DNA of 64,000 nt from Bradyrhizobium barranii subsp. apii (GTDB taxonomy: Bacteria; Pseudomonadota; Alphaproteobacteria; Rhizobiales; Xanthobacteraceae): assembly GCF_011516635.5 (NCBI RefSeq), contig NZ_CP096255.1, positions 5,764,501-5,828,500 of the forward strand, given 5' to 3'. Below are positions 34,232 to 44,018 of this stretch, one piece after another. The number at the start of each line of letters is the position of its first letter. Position 1 is the stretch's first letter. The position numbers and the translations under genes were made by a program. The notes under the pieces were generated by a model. The model made no database searches and was not told the origin of the DNA. It saw only the letters and a program-made list of their open reading frames with translations.

Positions 34232-34405
34232 ATGGCTGGCCTTTTTGCCAACGACAGCGAACAGATCGACCGGCGCACCAGCCGCTCGATTTGCGATGCG
34301 GTGGGCGAACGGCTTCAGCAGAGCCTGCGCCCCGAACCACGGCTCCCGACGCATCTCGAACAGCTCCTCGACGAGTTGAAGCAGCGCGACCGCGATTCGC
34401 ACTGA
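34232..34405 (+). CDS. Small helical protein resembling NepR
   Basis: The 57-residue protein reads MAGLFANDSEQIDRRTSR, then SICDAVGERLQQSLRPEPRL, then PTHLEQLLDELKQRD. Two helices around a Pro-rich turn, with the I-x3-V-G-x2-L ... P-x-P ... LL-x-EL pattern, resemble NepR, the anti-sigma factor for EcfG. The match is by eye and the spacing between the helices is shorter. The ABC-F gene follows on the same strand after 57 bp. No PhyR or EcfG gene is in the window. Confidence 0.6.
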   Translation: MAGLFANDSEQIDRRTSRSICDAVGERLQQSLRPEPRLPTHLEQLLDELKQRDRDSH

Positions 34406-34462
34406 CGTGAGGCTCACGCAAAAACGGGTTGCGTTCGACGCGCCTTGCGGTGACAAGGTCGC

Positions 34463-36325
34463 ATGCTTGCGATCACCGACCTCTCCATCCGCCTTGCCGG
34501 ACGCCTTCTGATTGACCAGAGTTCCGTGCAGATCACGCCCGGCGCGCGCGTCGGCATGGTCGGGCGCAACGGCACCGGCAAGTCGACCCTGTTCAAGGTG
34601 ATCCGCGGCGAACTGGCGGCCGAGCACGGCACGGTCACCCTCCCGCCACGCTGGCGCGTCGGCAGCCTCGCGCAGGAGGCCCCGAACGGCCCGGAAAGCC
34701 TGATCTCCGTCGTGCTCAAGGCCGACCTCGAACGCGACGCGCTGCTTCACGAAGCGGAGAGCGCGACCGACCCGCACCGGATCGCCGAGATCCAGACCCG
34801 CCTCGTCGACATCGACGCCCATTCGGCGCCGAGCCGTGCGGCCGCGATCCTGTCCGGCCTCGGCTTCTCCGCCACCGACCAGCTCCGCCCTTGCGCCGAA
34901 TTCTCCGGCGGCTGGCGCATGCGCGTCGCGCTCGCCGCCACGCTGTTCGCCGCCCCCGACCTCCTGCTCCTCGACGAGCCCACCAACTATCTCGACCTCG
35001 AAGGCACGCTGTGGCTCGAGGATCACCTTGCGCATTATCCGCGCACGGTGATCGTGATCAGCCATGACCGCGACCTGCTGGAAAGCTCGGTCGACCAGAT
35101 CCTGCATCTGGAGCGCGGCAAGCTCACGCTCTACAAAGGCACCTATTCCTCCTTCGAGGAGCAACGGGCCATGCGCGAGCTGCTCGATGCCAAAGCGGTC
35201 AAACGCCAGGAGGCCGAGCGCGCGCGGCTGCAGGCCTTCGTCGACCGCTTCAAGGCGAAAGCCTCGAAAGCCCGCCAGGCGCAATCTCGCGTAAAAATGC
35301 TGGAGCGGCTGAAGCCGATCACGGCGCTGGTCACCCAGGACGTGCGCGAAATCAGCTTTCCCGCGCCGGAGAAAATCCTGTCGCCGCCGATCATCGCCGC
35401 CGACAACGTCGTGGTCGGCTACGATCCGAACACGCCCGTGCTTAACCGCGTCACCTTGCGCGTCGACAATGACGACCGCATCGCGCTCCTTGGTTCCAAC
35501 GGCAACGGCAAGTCGACGCTGGTGAAACTGCTCGCGGGCCGCCTCGCACCGTTCTCGGGCAAGGTGACGCGTGCCGACAAGCTCTCGATTGCCTATTTCG
35601 CCCAGCACCAGCTCGACGAATTGAACGAGGATGCCTCGACCTACGACCACGTCCGCAAGCTTATGGGTGAAGCGCCCGAGGCCAAGGTGCGCGCACGCGC
35701 CGGCGCCATCGGATTCTCCGGCAAGGCGGCCGATACCAAGGTCGGGAAACTGTCTGGCGGCGAGAAGGCGCGCTTGCTGCTGGGGCTGGCGACCTTCTTC
35801 GGCCCCAACATGATCATTCTGGACGAGCCGACCAACCATCTCGACATCGACAGCCGCGCTGCGCTTGCGGAGGCGATCAACGAATTCCCCGGCGCCGTCA
35901 TCATGGTTTCGCACGACCGCTATCTGATTGAGTCCTGCGCCGACCAACTCTGGATCGTCGCCGACCGGACCGTGACCAATTACGACGGCGACCTCGACGA
36001 GTACCGACGCCTGGTGCTGTCGGCGCGCAACGGCGAGCCCGCCCCGCGCGAGCGTAGCGCCGCGAGCGAGAAGCCGCAGCGCCCGAGATCGGACAATCGC
36101 GGTTCGCTGAAGAAGCGCATCGCGGAAGCCGAGAACGAGATCGCCCGCGTCAGCGAGATCATCACCAAGATCGACACTGCGCTCGCCCTGCCCGACATCT
36201 TCACCCGGGATCCCAAGCAGGCCGCGCAACTGTCGAAGGCGCGCGCCAACGCCGCCGACGCGCTGGCGCGTGCGGAGGAACAGTGGCTGGAGGCGAGCAC
36301 GCAGTTCGACGAGGCGGCGGGCTAG
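34463..36325 (+). CDS. ABC-F family ATPase
   Basis: The 620-residue protein has two ABC domains and no membrane segments: Walker A sequences GRNGTGKST (about residue 35) and GSNGNGKST (about 345), signatures FSGGWRMRV and LSGGEKARL, and Walker B DEPTNYLD and DEPTNHLD. A charged helical linker lies between (RLQAFVDRFKAKASKARQAQ), and a coiled-coil C-terminus. ABC-F proteins of this layout (Uup/EttA/YheS type) act on ribosomes. Subtype is uncertain; the C-terminal helices favour a Uup/YheS-like member. Confidence 0.9.
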   Translation: MLAITDLSIRLAGRLLIDQSSVQITPGARVGMVGRNGTGKSTLFKVIRGELAAEHGTVTLPPRWRVGSLAQEAPNGPESLISVVLKADLERDALLHEAESATDPHRIAEIQTRLVDIDAHSAPSRAAAILSGLGFSATDQLRPCAEFSGGWRMRVALAATLFAAPDLLLLDEPTNYLDLEGTLWLEDHLAHYPRTVIVISHDRDLLESSVDQILHLERGKLTLYKGTYSSFEEQRAMRELLDAKAVKRQEAERARLQAFVDRFKAKASKARQAQSRVKMLERLKPITALVTQDVREISFPAPEKILSPPIIAADNVVVGYDPNTPVLNRVTLRVDNDDRIALLGSNGNGKSTLVKLLAGRLAPFSGKVTRADKLSIAYFAQHQLDELNEDASTYDHVRKLMGEAPEAKVRARAGAIGFSGKAADTKVGKLSGGEKARLLLGLATFFGPNMIILDEPTNHLDIDSRAALAEAINEFPGAVIMVSHDRYLIESCADQLWIVADRTVTNYDGDLDEYRRLVLSARNGEPAPRERSAASEKPQRPRSDNRGSLKKRIAEAENEIARVSEIITKIDTALALPDIFTRDPKQAAQLSKARANAADALARAEEQWLEASTQFDEAAG

Positions 36326-36431
36326 ACTCAAAATCTGAAAAACAACCCCATGCACAGTAGCGTGGCTGGTGCGGCCGGAGCGTCGGCGAGACCACTCAAG
36401 CCTTTGAAACGCCTAGCTTAATCAGCAAACA

Positions 36432-37881
36432 TCAGCGTTCCCGCATGATCTCGTGCCGGTAGCGCTGCAATGGCGATAACAGGTAGCTCAAAATGGTGCG
36501 CGAGCCGGTCCTGATCTCCACTGTCACGGCCATTCCCGGTGACAGGCTGACGAGGCGATCGTCCACCTGCATTTGCGTGCGATCGAGCGAGATGCGTGCG
36601 CTGTAGCTCAGCTCCTGCCCGTTGGGCTCGCTGCTGTCGCGCGGCGTCCCGAGCGCGCGGTCGCTTCCCGGCGGACGGTCGCGGATGATGGCGTCCTGCG
36701 AGACGCTCAGCACCCGTCCCTCCAGCAGGCCGTAGCGGGTGAAGTTGCAAGGTGTCGATCTTGACGGCGGCGTCCTGCCCGACCTCGACGAAGCCGATGT
36801 CGCGGTTGGAGATCATCGCCTCGACCTCGAGCCGCGTAGCCGATGGCACGATCACCAGCAGCGATTGCGCGGGCGTGACCACGCCGCCCACGGTGTGGAC
36901 CGCAAGCTGCTGCACGACGCCGTCGACCGGCGAGGTCAGCTGCTGGAGCCGGGTCCGCTGCTGCGCCTTGATCAGATCCCGCGCGACGCCATTGGCTTTC
37001 TGCTCGCTCTTGGCGAGTTCGTCGGACAGGCTCTTGCGATACTCCGCCACGGCCTGGGTGCGGGTCTCCCGGATCGCGGCGACGGCCGCCTCGGCTTCCT
37101 TCAGATGGCTGCTCTGGACGCGAAGCTCCTCCTGCTGCTCGATCAGAAGCTGAAGGGTCTCGTAATAGGTCAGCTTCGAGCCGATTTCCTTCTCCATCAG
37201 AATCTTGCGGATATCGACGCGCTGCTGGGTGACGGGGAGCAACGCATCCAGCTTGTGGATCGTCGCCGCAATGGTCTGATGCTCGGCCTCCTTCTGCGCC
37301 TGCTGGCGCGCAAGCGACGCTAATTTGGCGCGATGCTCGCTGACTTGATTGGCAAGAAGCTGCCGCTGTGTCGCGACCAGCGAGGGATCGGCATCCGCAG
37401 GCGGGACGAGATCGGTGGAGGCATCTTCGCCGCTTGCCAGTGCGGCGCGGAGACGCGCCATATTGAGCCGTTCGGCCATGAGATCGTCGTGCAGGTGATC
37501 GCGCTCCGCGGCATTCACGGTCGGATCGAGCTCGATCAGCACGTCGCCCGATTTGACCGCCTGCCCGTCCTGCACGTGGATGGCGCGCACCACCCCGGTC
37601 TCGAACGGCTGGACCACCTTGCTTCGCCCGCTCGACACCACCTTCCCGGTTGCGGACGCCACGATATCGATCGTGCCCCATGCCGACCACGCGAGTGCCG
37701 CGCAGACAAGGAGCATCAGGGCGATCGCGATGGCCCGGTCGATCGGTGACGGTGGTGCCTCGGCAATCTCCAGCGCCGCGGGCAGGAAAGCGATCTCTTC
37801 CCTGCGCCGCCCCTTCGCTTTCCGGAAGGGAACGACGGTCTGCTCCGGCCGCGGGGCCGGCGCCGCGCTAGCCGACCTCAT
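36432..37881 (-). pseudogene. HlyD-family type I secretion adaptor, frameshifted
   Basis: The protein has a cytoplasmic N-terminus, one TM segment (AIAIALMLLVCAALAWSAWG), a long coiled-coil and biotinyl-lipoyl-like parts, matching periplasmic adaptors of type I secretion systems. Up to AAVKIDT (about 36755) one frame is used; the rest (MLSVSQDAIIRDRPP ... SYLLSPLQRYRHEIMRER) is in another. A single extra C at 36748 explains the shift. Without it the text would read KIDTFNFTRYGLLEGRVLS, as in the family. The frameshifted frame runs on to 36418 with foreign residues. ATG 37881 follows GGGAGG and overlaps the ABC gene's end by 14 nt. Confidence 0.85.
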
Positions 37882-40000
37882 AGATCCCTCCCTGGAGACG
37901 ATGCAGGGCCGCGTATCGGCCACCGGTCTTGATCAACGCGTCATGCGTGCCGTCCTCGACCAGACGGCCGCGCTCCAGCGTGAAGATGCGATCGGCGCCG
38001 CGAACGGTGGACAGCCGATGCGCGATGATCAGGACGGTGCGGCCCCTCGCGATCTCCTTCATGTTCTCATGGATGATCCGCTCGCTTTCATAGTCGAGCG
38101 CGCTGGTCGCTTCATCGAAGATCAGGATGCGGGGATTGGTCACCAATGCGCGGGCGATCGCGATGCGCTGGCGCTGCCCGCCCGAGAGCGTCGAGCCGCG
38201 CTCGCCGACGACCGTGTCGTAGCCTTCGGGAAGCTCCAGAATGAAATCATGCGCGCCCGCAAGTTTTGCTGCGTCCATGACGCGGTCCATCAGCAGGGTC
38301 GGATCGGCCAGCGCGATGTTGTCGCGCACCGAGCGGTTGAACAGCATGTTGTCCTGGAGCACCACGCCGATCTGACGGCGGAGCCAGGCCGGATCGGTCA
38401 TCACAAGATCCATTCCGTCGATCAGCACGCGGCCGCCTTGCGGAACGTAGAGCCGCTGCACCAGCTTGGCGAACGTGCTCTTGCCCGAGCCCGACGATCC
38501 GACGATGCCGACGGTTTGCCCGGCCGGAACATCGAACGAGACGTCATGCAGGATTTCCGGCCCATCGAGCCGGTAGCGGAACAACACGTGCTCGAACCGG
38601 ATATTGCCCCGGATCGGCGGCAGCCCCGCACGCGCCGCCGAATAAGCCGGCTCTGCCGCGCTGTTGAGGATGTCGCCAAGCCGCGCGATCGAGAGCCGCG
38701 CCTGATGAAAATCCTGCCAGACCTGGGCCAGCCGCAGCACGGGCGCCGAAACGCGCCCCGCAAAAATGTTGAAGGCTACGAGCTCGCCGACGGTCAATGC
38801 GTCGCCGATCACGAGGCGCGCGCCGACATAGAGAATGGCGGCGGTCACGACCTTGCTGACGAACTGGACGAGCTGGCTTGCGGTGTTGCCAAGGCTGGTG
38901 ACACCAAAACTCGCCGAGACATAGCCGGCGAGCTGTTCTTCCCACCGGCGCTGCATCTGCGGCTCGACCGCCATCGCCTTCAGCGTCTCGATGCCGCTGA
39001 CGCTCTCGACCAGAAAAGCCTGGTTCTCGGCGCCGCGGCGGAATTTCTCGTCCAGCCTGCGGCGAAACAGCGGCGTCGCCACCGCCGAGATCGCGATGTA
39101 GAACGGGAACGATGCCAGCACGATGCAGCTCATCAACGGCGAATAGGCGAACATCACCGCCAGGAATACCGAGGTGAAGAACAGGTCGATGAGCAGCGTC
39201 AGCGACGATGAGGTGATGAAATTGCGGATGTTCTCGAGCTCGCGAACCCGCGCCACGGAATCGCCGACGCGCCGCGCCTGAAACCAGGCCATCGGCAATG
39301 CCAGAAGGTGGTGGAACAGCCGCGCCCCCAGCTCCACGTCGATGCGATTGGTTGTATGCGCAAACAGATAATTGCGCAGGATACCCAGCACCGTATCGAA
39401 CAGCGAGACGACGACGAGACCGATGACGAGCACGTCGAGCGTCGACAGCGAACGGTGCACCAGCACCTTGTCGATCACGACCTGGAAGAACAGCGGCGAG
39501 ACCAGCGCGAAGAGCTGGAGGAAGAACGAGGCGGCCAGCACCTCGCCGAACAGCCGCCGGTATTTGCCGATCGCGCCGATGAACCAGGTGATATCGAAAT
39601 GGCGCCCGAGGTCGGAGAGCCCGGCGCGCCGGGCCATCAGGATCAGTCCGCCGTCCCAGATCGCGCACAGCTCGTCGCGCTCCATCAGCACCGGGCGCTG
39701 TGCCTGCGGCGATTGCACCAGCACCTTGTCGGCCGAGGCTTTCGCGATGACCATGAAGCTGCCGTCGCGCAGCATCGCGATCGCCGGCAGCGGGCTGCCC
39801 GACAGACGACTCCACTGCGTTCGATAGGTTCGTGCCTTGAGGCCGAGAGATTTGGCGCAGCGGATGATCTCCGCTGCGCCAAAGATGGCCGTTCCGGTCC
39901 GGTGCCTGAGCTGGTCACGGTCGGCCGCAACACCCTGCAAATGCAGCAAGGTGAGCAGCGCGTCCAACCCCGTATCGGTCGAGACCGCGTTCGTGGTCAT
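37868..40000 (-). CDS. Type I secretion ABC exporter (HlyB-like)
   Basis: The 710-residue protein has an N-terminal C39-like domain (about 1-130), a six-helix TM region (about 150-440) and an ABC domain with Walker A GSSGSGKST (about residue 503), signature LSGGQRQRIAIARAL and Walker B ILIFDEATSALD. The C39-like domain lacks the catalytic Cys at the LLTLLHLQG position, so it is a non-cleaving, substrate-docking domain, as in HlyB. It lies between the RTX protein gene (27 bp upstream) and the adaptor, and would export the RTX protein. Confidence 0.93.
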   Translation of the reverse strand: MTTNAVSTDTGLDALLTLLHLQGVAADRDQLRHRTGTAIFGAAEIIRCAKSLGLKARTYRTQWSRLSGSPLPAIAMLRDGSFMVIAKASADKVLVQSPQAQRPVLMERDELCAIWDGGLILMARRAGLSDLGRHFDITWFIGAIGKYRRLFGEVLAASFFLQLFALVSPLFFQVVIDKVLVHRSLSTLDVLVIGLVVVSLFDTVLGILRNYLFAHTTNRIDVELGARLFHHLLALPMAWFQARRVGDSVARVRELENIRNFITSSSLTLLIDLFFTSVFLAVMFAYSPLMSCIVLASFPFYIAISAVATPLFRRRLDEKFRRGAENQAFLVESVSGIETLKAMAVEPQMQRRWEEQLAGYVSASFGVTSLGNTASQLVQFVSKVVTAAILYVGARLVIGDALTVGELVAFNIFAGRVSAPVLRLAQVWQDFHQARLSIARLGDILNSAAEPAYSAARAGLPPIRGNIRFEHVLFRYRLDGPEILHDVSFDVPAGQTVGIVGSSGSGKSTFAKLVQRLYVPQGGRVLIDGMDLVMTDPAWLRRQIGVVLQDNMLFNRSVRDNIALADPTLLMDRVMDAAKLAGAHDFILELPEGYDTVVGERGSTLSGGQRQRIAIARALVTNPRILIFDEATSALDYESERIIHENMKEIARGRTVLIIAHRLSTVRGADRIFTLERGRLVEDGTHDALIKTGGRYAALHRLQGGIYEVG

Positions 40001-40027
40001 GGGCGTTCTCCGGGCCGGAGCCTAGCG

Positions 40028-42850
40028 TCAGGCGTGTTGCGGCGGTGCGAGGGTCTGGCTCTGTGCCGCGTGCGGATCGGGCAATGGCATCTCGCCGTGA
40101 CCGTCACCCGCCGGAACGAGGTTTGCCGCCATGGCCTGGTTGAGCAGCATCGCGGCCGCCATCGCCCCGCCCCCGTTGATGACGACGTTGTTGCCGGGGC
40201 CACCGTCGAGGACGTCCTGTCCGCCGCCACCGATCAGCACGTCGTCACCCGCACCGCCCGCGAGCGTGTCGTTGCCGGGGCTGCCGATCAGGACGTCATC
40301 GCCATTTCCGCCATTGGCGACGAGCTGGATGCCGCCGTGCAGACCGGAGGCCGTGATGACGTCGTCGCCATCGAGCCCGTTGATCACGATCCTGTCGCCC
40401 GTGCCGGCATCGGTGATGTTGATGTCCTGGCCAAGCCCCGACACCGTAATGATGCCGTCGTGCTCGGTCACCGTGATGACGTCGCTGCCGCTGGTTCCGT
40501 TGATCGTCACCGTATCCGCGGCGCCGTCATTGGCGCCGAGGTCGAGGTTGACCTGATTCACGCCGGTCCCGGAGAGGTCGCCGATCGTGATGTTGTCGGC
40601 ACCACCGAGGGCGTTGAAGTTGATATGCTCGACGCCGTTCAGGTCCATCGCGATGGCAGCAACATCGCGGGTGAACAGCACCCGGCCGCCATTGGCCGAG
40701 ATGTTGATGTTCTCGTTGATGTTGGCGCCGTTGAACAGCAGCGTATCGGTGCCCTTGCCGCCTTCGACAATGTCGCTGCCGTCGCCGGGATTCCAGACGA
40801 AGGTATCATCGCCAGCGCCGAGATTGGCAACGTCGTTGCCACGGCCGCCGTTCACGATGTCATTGCCGGCACTGCCGGTGATGGTGTCGTTGCCGTCGCC
40901 TCCGTTGATGTTGAGGCTGAACGGCTGCCCCGCCTTGATGGACGAGGCATTGATGACGTCGTTACCGCCACCGCCGTTGACGGTCAGGACGTCACCGGCA
41001 TCGGCGTGAGCGATGGTCACCTGTGCCGCAAGGCCGTTGACAACGATCGATCCGCCAGAGGTCGTGATCGAGATGTTGTCATCGCCTGCGGTGCCGTTCA
41101 CGGTCACACGATCTGCCGCACCGTCACCACTCTGGCTGCCGGGGCCGGCACTGAGGTCGATCGCCACCTGCGTGACGCCGGTGCCGGAGAGATCGTTGAC
41201 GGTGATGTTGTCGGCGCCGCCGGCGGCAGCGATCTGCACATGCTCGACGCCGTTGAGATCCATCGTGATGGCGCCGACGTCGCGGGTGAGAAGCGCGCGG
41301 CCGCCATTCGCCGAGATCGACATGTTCTCGGCGACGTTGGAGCCGTTGAACACCAGCGTATCCGTTCCCGCGCCACCTTCGACGGTGTCGCTACCATCAC
41401 CGGGATTCCACGTGAAGAGGTCGTCGCCTGCGCCGAGAAGCGCGACGTCGTTGCCGCGGCCACCGGTGACCTTGTCGTTTCCGTCGCCGCCGATCAGGGT
41501 GTCGGCGCCCTGACTGCCGGTGATGGTATCGTTGCCCGCGCCGCCGTCGATGGTCAGCCCAATCGCCGCAGCAAGTAGCGATGCATCGATGACGTCGTTG
41601 CCGCCGAGCGCCTGGATCACCAGCCGGTCGTTGGCAGCTTCCGCATTCGCGATCGTCACGACTTCGGGCAGGCCCGTCACCGTCACGGTCGTCCCGTTGG
41701 ACGTGACCTCGATGTGCTGGCCGACGTTAGTGCCGTTGACGGTCACCGTGTCGGCCGCGCCGTCGCCTTGCGTGCCGCCGGGAACGGCTCCGAGATCGAC
41801 CAGCACCTGCTTGACGCCGGTCCCGGAGAGATCGCCGACGGTGATGTTGTCGGCGCCGCCGCGTGCATCGAATTCGATCTGCTCGATGCTGTTGAGGTCC
41901 ATCGTGATGTTGGCGACGTCGCGGGTGAAGCGCACCCGGCCACCATTGGCCGAGATGTCGATGGTCTCGTTGATGTTGGCGCCGTTGAACAGCAGCTTGT
42001 CGTTGCCCGATCCGCCTTCGACCGTGTCGCTGCCGTCGCCGGGATTCCAGATGAAGGTGTCGTCGCCCGTCCCCAATTGCGCGACGTCGTTGCCGCGTCC
42101 GCCATTGACGATGTCGTCGCCGCTGCCGCCGATCAGGAGGTCGTTGCCGTCGCCGCCGTCGAGCGTCAGCGAGATCAGGCTGGCGAGTCCATTGCTTGCG
42201 GTGATGACGTCGTCGCCGCCGCCGGCGTGCAGCACGAGATTCTCCGTCGTGCCGATGTCGAGCGAAAATGGCGCCGCGCCCGTCCCATCGAATCGCACGC
42301 GCGTGCCGTTCGCCGTGATCGTGAACGTCTCCGGGTCATTGCTTCCGTTGACCTGCGCGGTGTCGTTGCCGTCACCGCCCTCGAACAGGTTGGTGCCGCC
42401 CCCCGGATTCCAGATCATGAGGTCGTTGCCCGCTTCGCCGAACAACTGGTTGTCGCCGCTGCCGCCGTCCAGCGTGTCGTTGCCCGCGCCGCCGAACAGC
42501 AGATCGTTGCCGCCGCCGCCCTTGATCGTATCGTCGCCGGCCTGCCCAAACAGCAAATCGGCACCCGAGCCGCCCGTGATCCTGTCATTGCCGTCGCCGC
42601 CGAAAATGTGCACCGCGGGCATCGGGCCGTTGGATTCGTTAACGGTGATCGTGTCGTCGCCGCCCTGACCGAAGATGTCGATCTCATTGGTGTTGGCCAC
42701 AGTGGGATCGCCACCGATCGTCTTCACCTGCCCGTTATTGATGAGAATGCGGCCCGACTTGTCGCGGCTGATCACGACGCCGTTATTGGCGCTGTCGCCG
42801 AAAATGGTGAGCTGGCCCGTAACCGGGGAGAAAACAGAGGTAGTAGACAT
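40028..42850 (-). CDS. Large RTX (Ca2+-binding repeat) secreted protein
   Basis: The 940-residue acidic protein is rich in GGxGxDxUx nonapeptide blocks (GGDGNDRITGGSGADLL, GGAGNDTLDGGSGDN and more), which fold into Ca2+-bound beta-rolls outside the cell. A long module recurs: WNPGDGSDTVEGG ... ISANGGRVRFTRDV ... DNITVGDLSGTGV, starting near residues 263, 477 and 682, with a diverged copy near 147. There is no Sec signal; the tail should carry the type I secretion signal. The gene is first in an operon with the exporter and adaptor. GAAGGAATATTTGA precedes ATG 42850. The biological role (adhesin, biofilm or surface protein) is unknown. Confidence 0.9.
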   Translation of the reverse strand: MSTTSVFSPVTGQLTIFGDSANNGVVISRDKSGRILINNGQVKTIGGDPTVANTNEIDIFGQGGDDTITVNESNGPMPAVHIFGGDGNDRITGGSGADLLFGQAGDDTIKGGGGNDLLFGGAGNDTLDGGSGDNQLFGEAGNDLMIWNPGGGTNLFEGGDGNDTAQVNGSNDPETFTITANGTRVRFDGTGAAPFSLDIGTTENLVLHAGGGDDVITASNGLASLISLTLDGGDGNDLLIGGSGDDIVNGGRGNDVAQLGTGDDTFIWNPGDGSDTVEGGSGNDKLLFNGANINETIDISANGGRVRFTRDVANITMDLNSIEQIEFDARGGADNITVGDLSGTGVKQVLVDLGAVPGGTQGDGAADTVTVNGTNVGQHIEVTSNGTTVTVTGLPEVVTIANAEAANDRLVIQALGGNDVIDASLLAAAIGLTIDGGAGNDTITGSQGADTLIGGDGNDKVTGGRGNDVALLGAGDDLFTWNPGDGSDTVEGGAGTDTLVFNGSNVAENMSISANGGRALLTRDVGAITMDLNGVEHVQIAAAGGADNITVNDLSGTGVTQVAIDLSAGPGSQSGDGAADRVTVNGTAGDDNISITTSGGSIVVNGLAAQVTIAHADAGDVLTVNGGGGNDVINASSIKAGQPFSLNINGGDGNDTITGSAGNDIVNGGRGNDVANLGAGDDTFVWNPGDGSDIVEGGKGTDTLLFNGANINENINISANGGRVLFTRDVAAIAMDLNGVEHINFNALGGADNITIGDLSGTGVNQVNLDLGANDGAADTVTINGTSGSDVITVTEHDGIITVSGLGQDINITDAGTGDRIVINGLDGDDVITASGLHGGIQLVANGGNGDDVLIGSPGNDTLAGGAGDDVLIGGGGQDVLDGGPGNNVVINGGGAMAAAMLLNQAMAANLVPAGDGHGEMPLPDPHAAQSQTLAPPQHA

Positions 42851-43363
42851 TCAAATATTCCTTCGATCGATCTAGCCCCTCCCCTCGATGCGTAGCAGTG
42901 GTGCGGATGTCTTACTTGAAGCACTGCTTTAGACGCGCGTGATTATTCTGGAGATTTCCTCCAGTTTTCCTCCGGGCTGGTTTCGACAGCGGATGCAAAC
43001 GCTCTCACATCACGAATTGCCGATCACGTATAACGGCAGCGTGACTTTCGAAGGCGCGCGCGAATCCCACCACCGCATTGATGCGCGCGCAGAAGCCACA
43101 GCTCGAAGCGACGACACATTCGTTTTGATGAGATGGCGAATTCGATCGGTGCTCTCGTGCGCCGGACACAGCGCAGCACGATAGTGGTGCGCTGCTGAGC
43201 CGGGGCTCATGATCGAGAGAGACTGGATCGAGAGAGACTTGATCGAGAGAGACTTGATCGAGAGAGACCTGGTCCCGGCTCTGCGCAGCAGCCCATAGCG
43301 CGTCGAAGACGCGCGTGGACGCGCTGATGGCGCTGCAGCGCGTCCGGGACGCGAGAGTTCGCC
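42851..43363. other. Gene-free stretch upstream of the RTX operon
   Basis: About 510 bp between two minus-strand genes. It contains the RTX operon's upstream region (with GAGATTTCCTCCAG near 42951), a 15-bp tandem repeat at 43211-43270 and GC-rich text with repeated GACGCGC/GCGCGTC words at 43295-43350. No convincing gene is seen. Confidence 0.55.
43211..43270. repeat. 15-bp tandem repeat, four copies
   Basis: GATCGAGAGAGACTT is repeated four times with changes only in the last two bases (TG, TT, TT, CT). It lies between the lipoprotein gene and the RTX operon. Confidence 0.9.
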
Positions 43364-43891
43364 TTACGCCGACTTCTTCTTCGGCTTCGGCTTGGTCGCC
43401 TTCGGCATGACAGGCGCTTCCGGCGTACCCTCGATCGAGGACAGACGGCCGGACGTGAAGGTGTAGGTGCCCGCGCGCGGACCTGTGCTCCAGGTCACCA
43501 CGGCAACGCGCCGGCCGGCGGCATCACTGGAGAGATTGACGGTCGAGGGCGCCCCGATGCCGCGCACCACGTCGCATTCGGTGTGACCGAGCGCGACCGT
43601 GCCGCCCATGGGCGCCGGCGCCGTCGGCGAAGCATTGGCGTCAGCCGGCCCGGGCGGCGGCGTCATGCCGGGACAGGCGCCGTCGGCGCTGACCAGATCC
43701 TCGGCCGTCACGGGCTTGTCGGGGGTCAACGGCGGCGATTCGATTGAGATGCTCTTGATGAACAGGCGGCTCGGCGTGTTGAACCACTGGGCATCCTTGG
43801 ACAACAGATCGGTCCCCGAGCAGCCCGCGAGCAGCGGTGCTACGGCAGCCAACGCAACTATGAGCGAGCTGGGAAGCTTTTGATGTCGCAC
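43364..43891 (-). CDS. Hypothetical lipoprotein
   Basis: The 175-residue protein has a lipoprotein signal peptide with lipobox LLAGC (lipidated Cys about residue 24), then a Pro-rich middle and a domain (HTECDVVRGIGAPSTVNLSS ... GTYTFTSGRLSSIE) that recalls the SmpA/BamE fold, in which a short repeat checks strand geometry. The C-terminus is Lys/Pro-rich (KATKPKPKKKSA). It would sit in the outer membrane or on the periplasmic side. Function unknown. Confidence 0.75.
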   Translation of the reverse strand: MRHQKLPSSLIVALAAVAPLLAGCSGTDLLSKDAQWFNTPSRLFIKSISIESPPLTPDKPVTAEDLVSADGACPGMTPPPGPADANASPTAPAPMGGTVALGHTECDVVRGIGAPSTVNLSSDAAGRRVAVVTWSTGPRAGTYTFTSGRLSSIEGTPEAPVMPKATKPKPKKKSA

Positions 43892-44018
43892 GATAAACTA
43901 AATTCCCCGCATGAAGGACCGGCCTTAAGCGATTGTCCCAACATCACTTTGCGGCACGAAGGTGACAGAAGCCAGCATCGCCCGAAAAGTGCAAATTATC
44001 ATTAATTGCAAACGACCG

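Noticed and set aside
34124..36355. A 743-residue open frame opposite the ABC-F gene
   Set aside because: Antisense shadow of a two-domain ATPase with complete motifs.
39308..41578. A 756-residue open frame opposite the exporter and RTX genes
   Set aside because: It mirrors the repeats of the RTX gene; the RTX protein and exporter motifs on the minus strand are decisive.
42939..43184. 81-residue plus-strand frame upstream of the RTX operon
   Set aside because: No ribosome site, no recognisable fold, and composition unlike coding sequence.
43211..43270. CRISPR array
   Set aside because: The units are adjacent with no spacers and are only 15 bp long. The same holds for 21787-21861.
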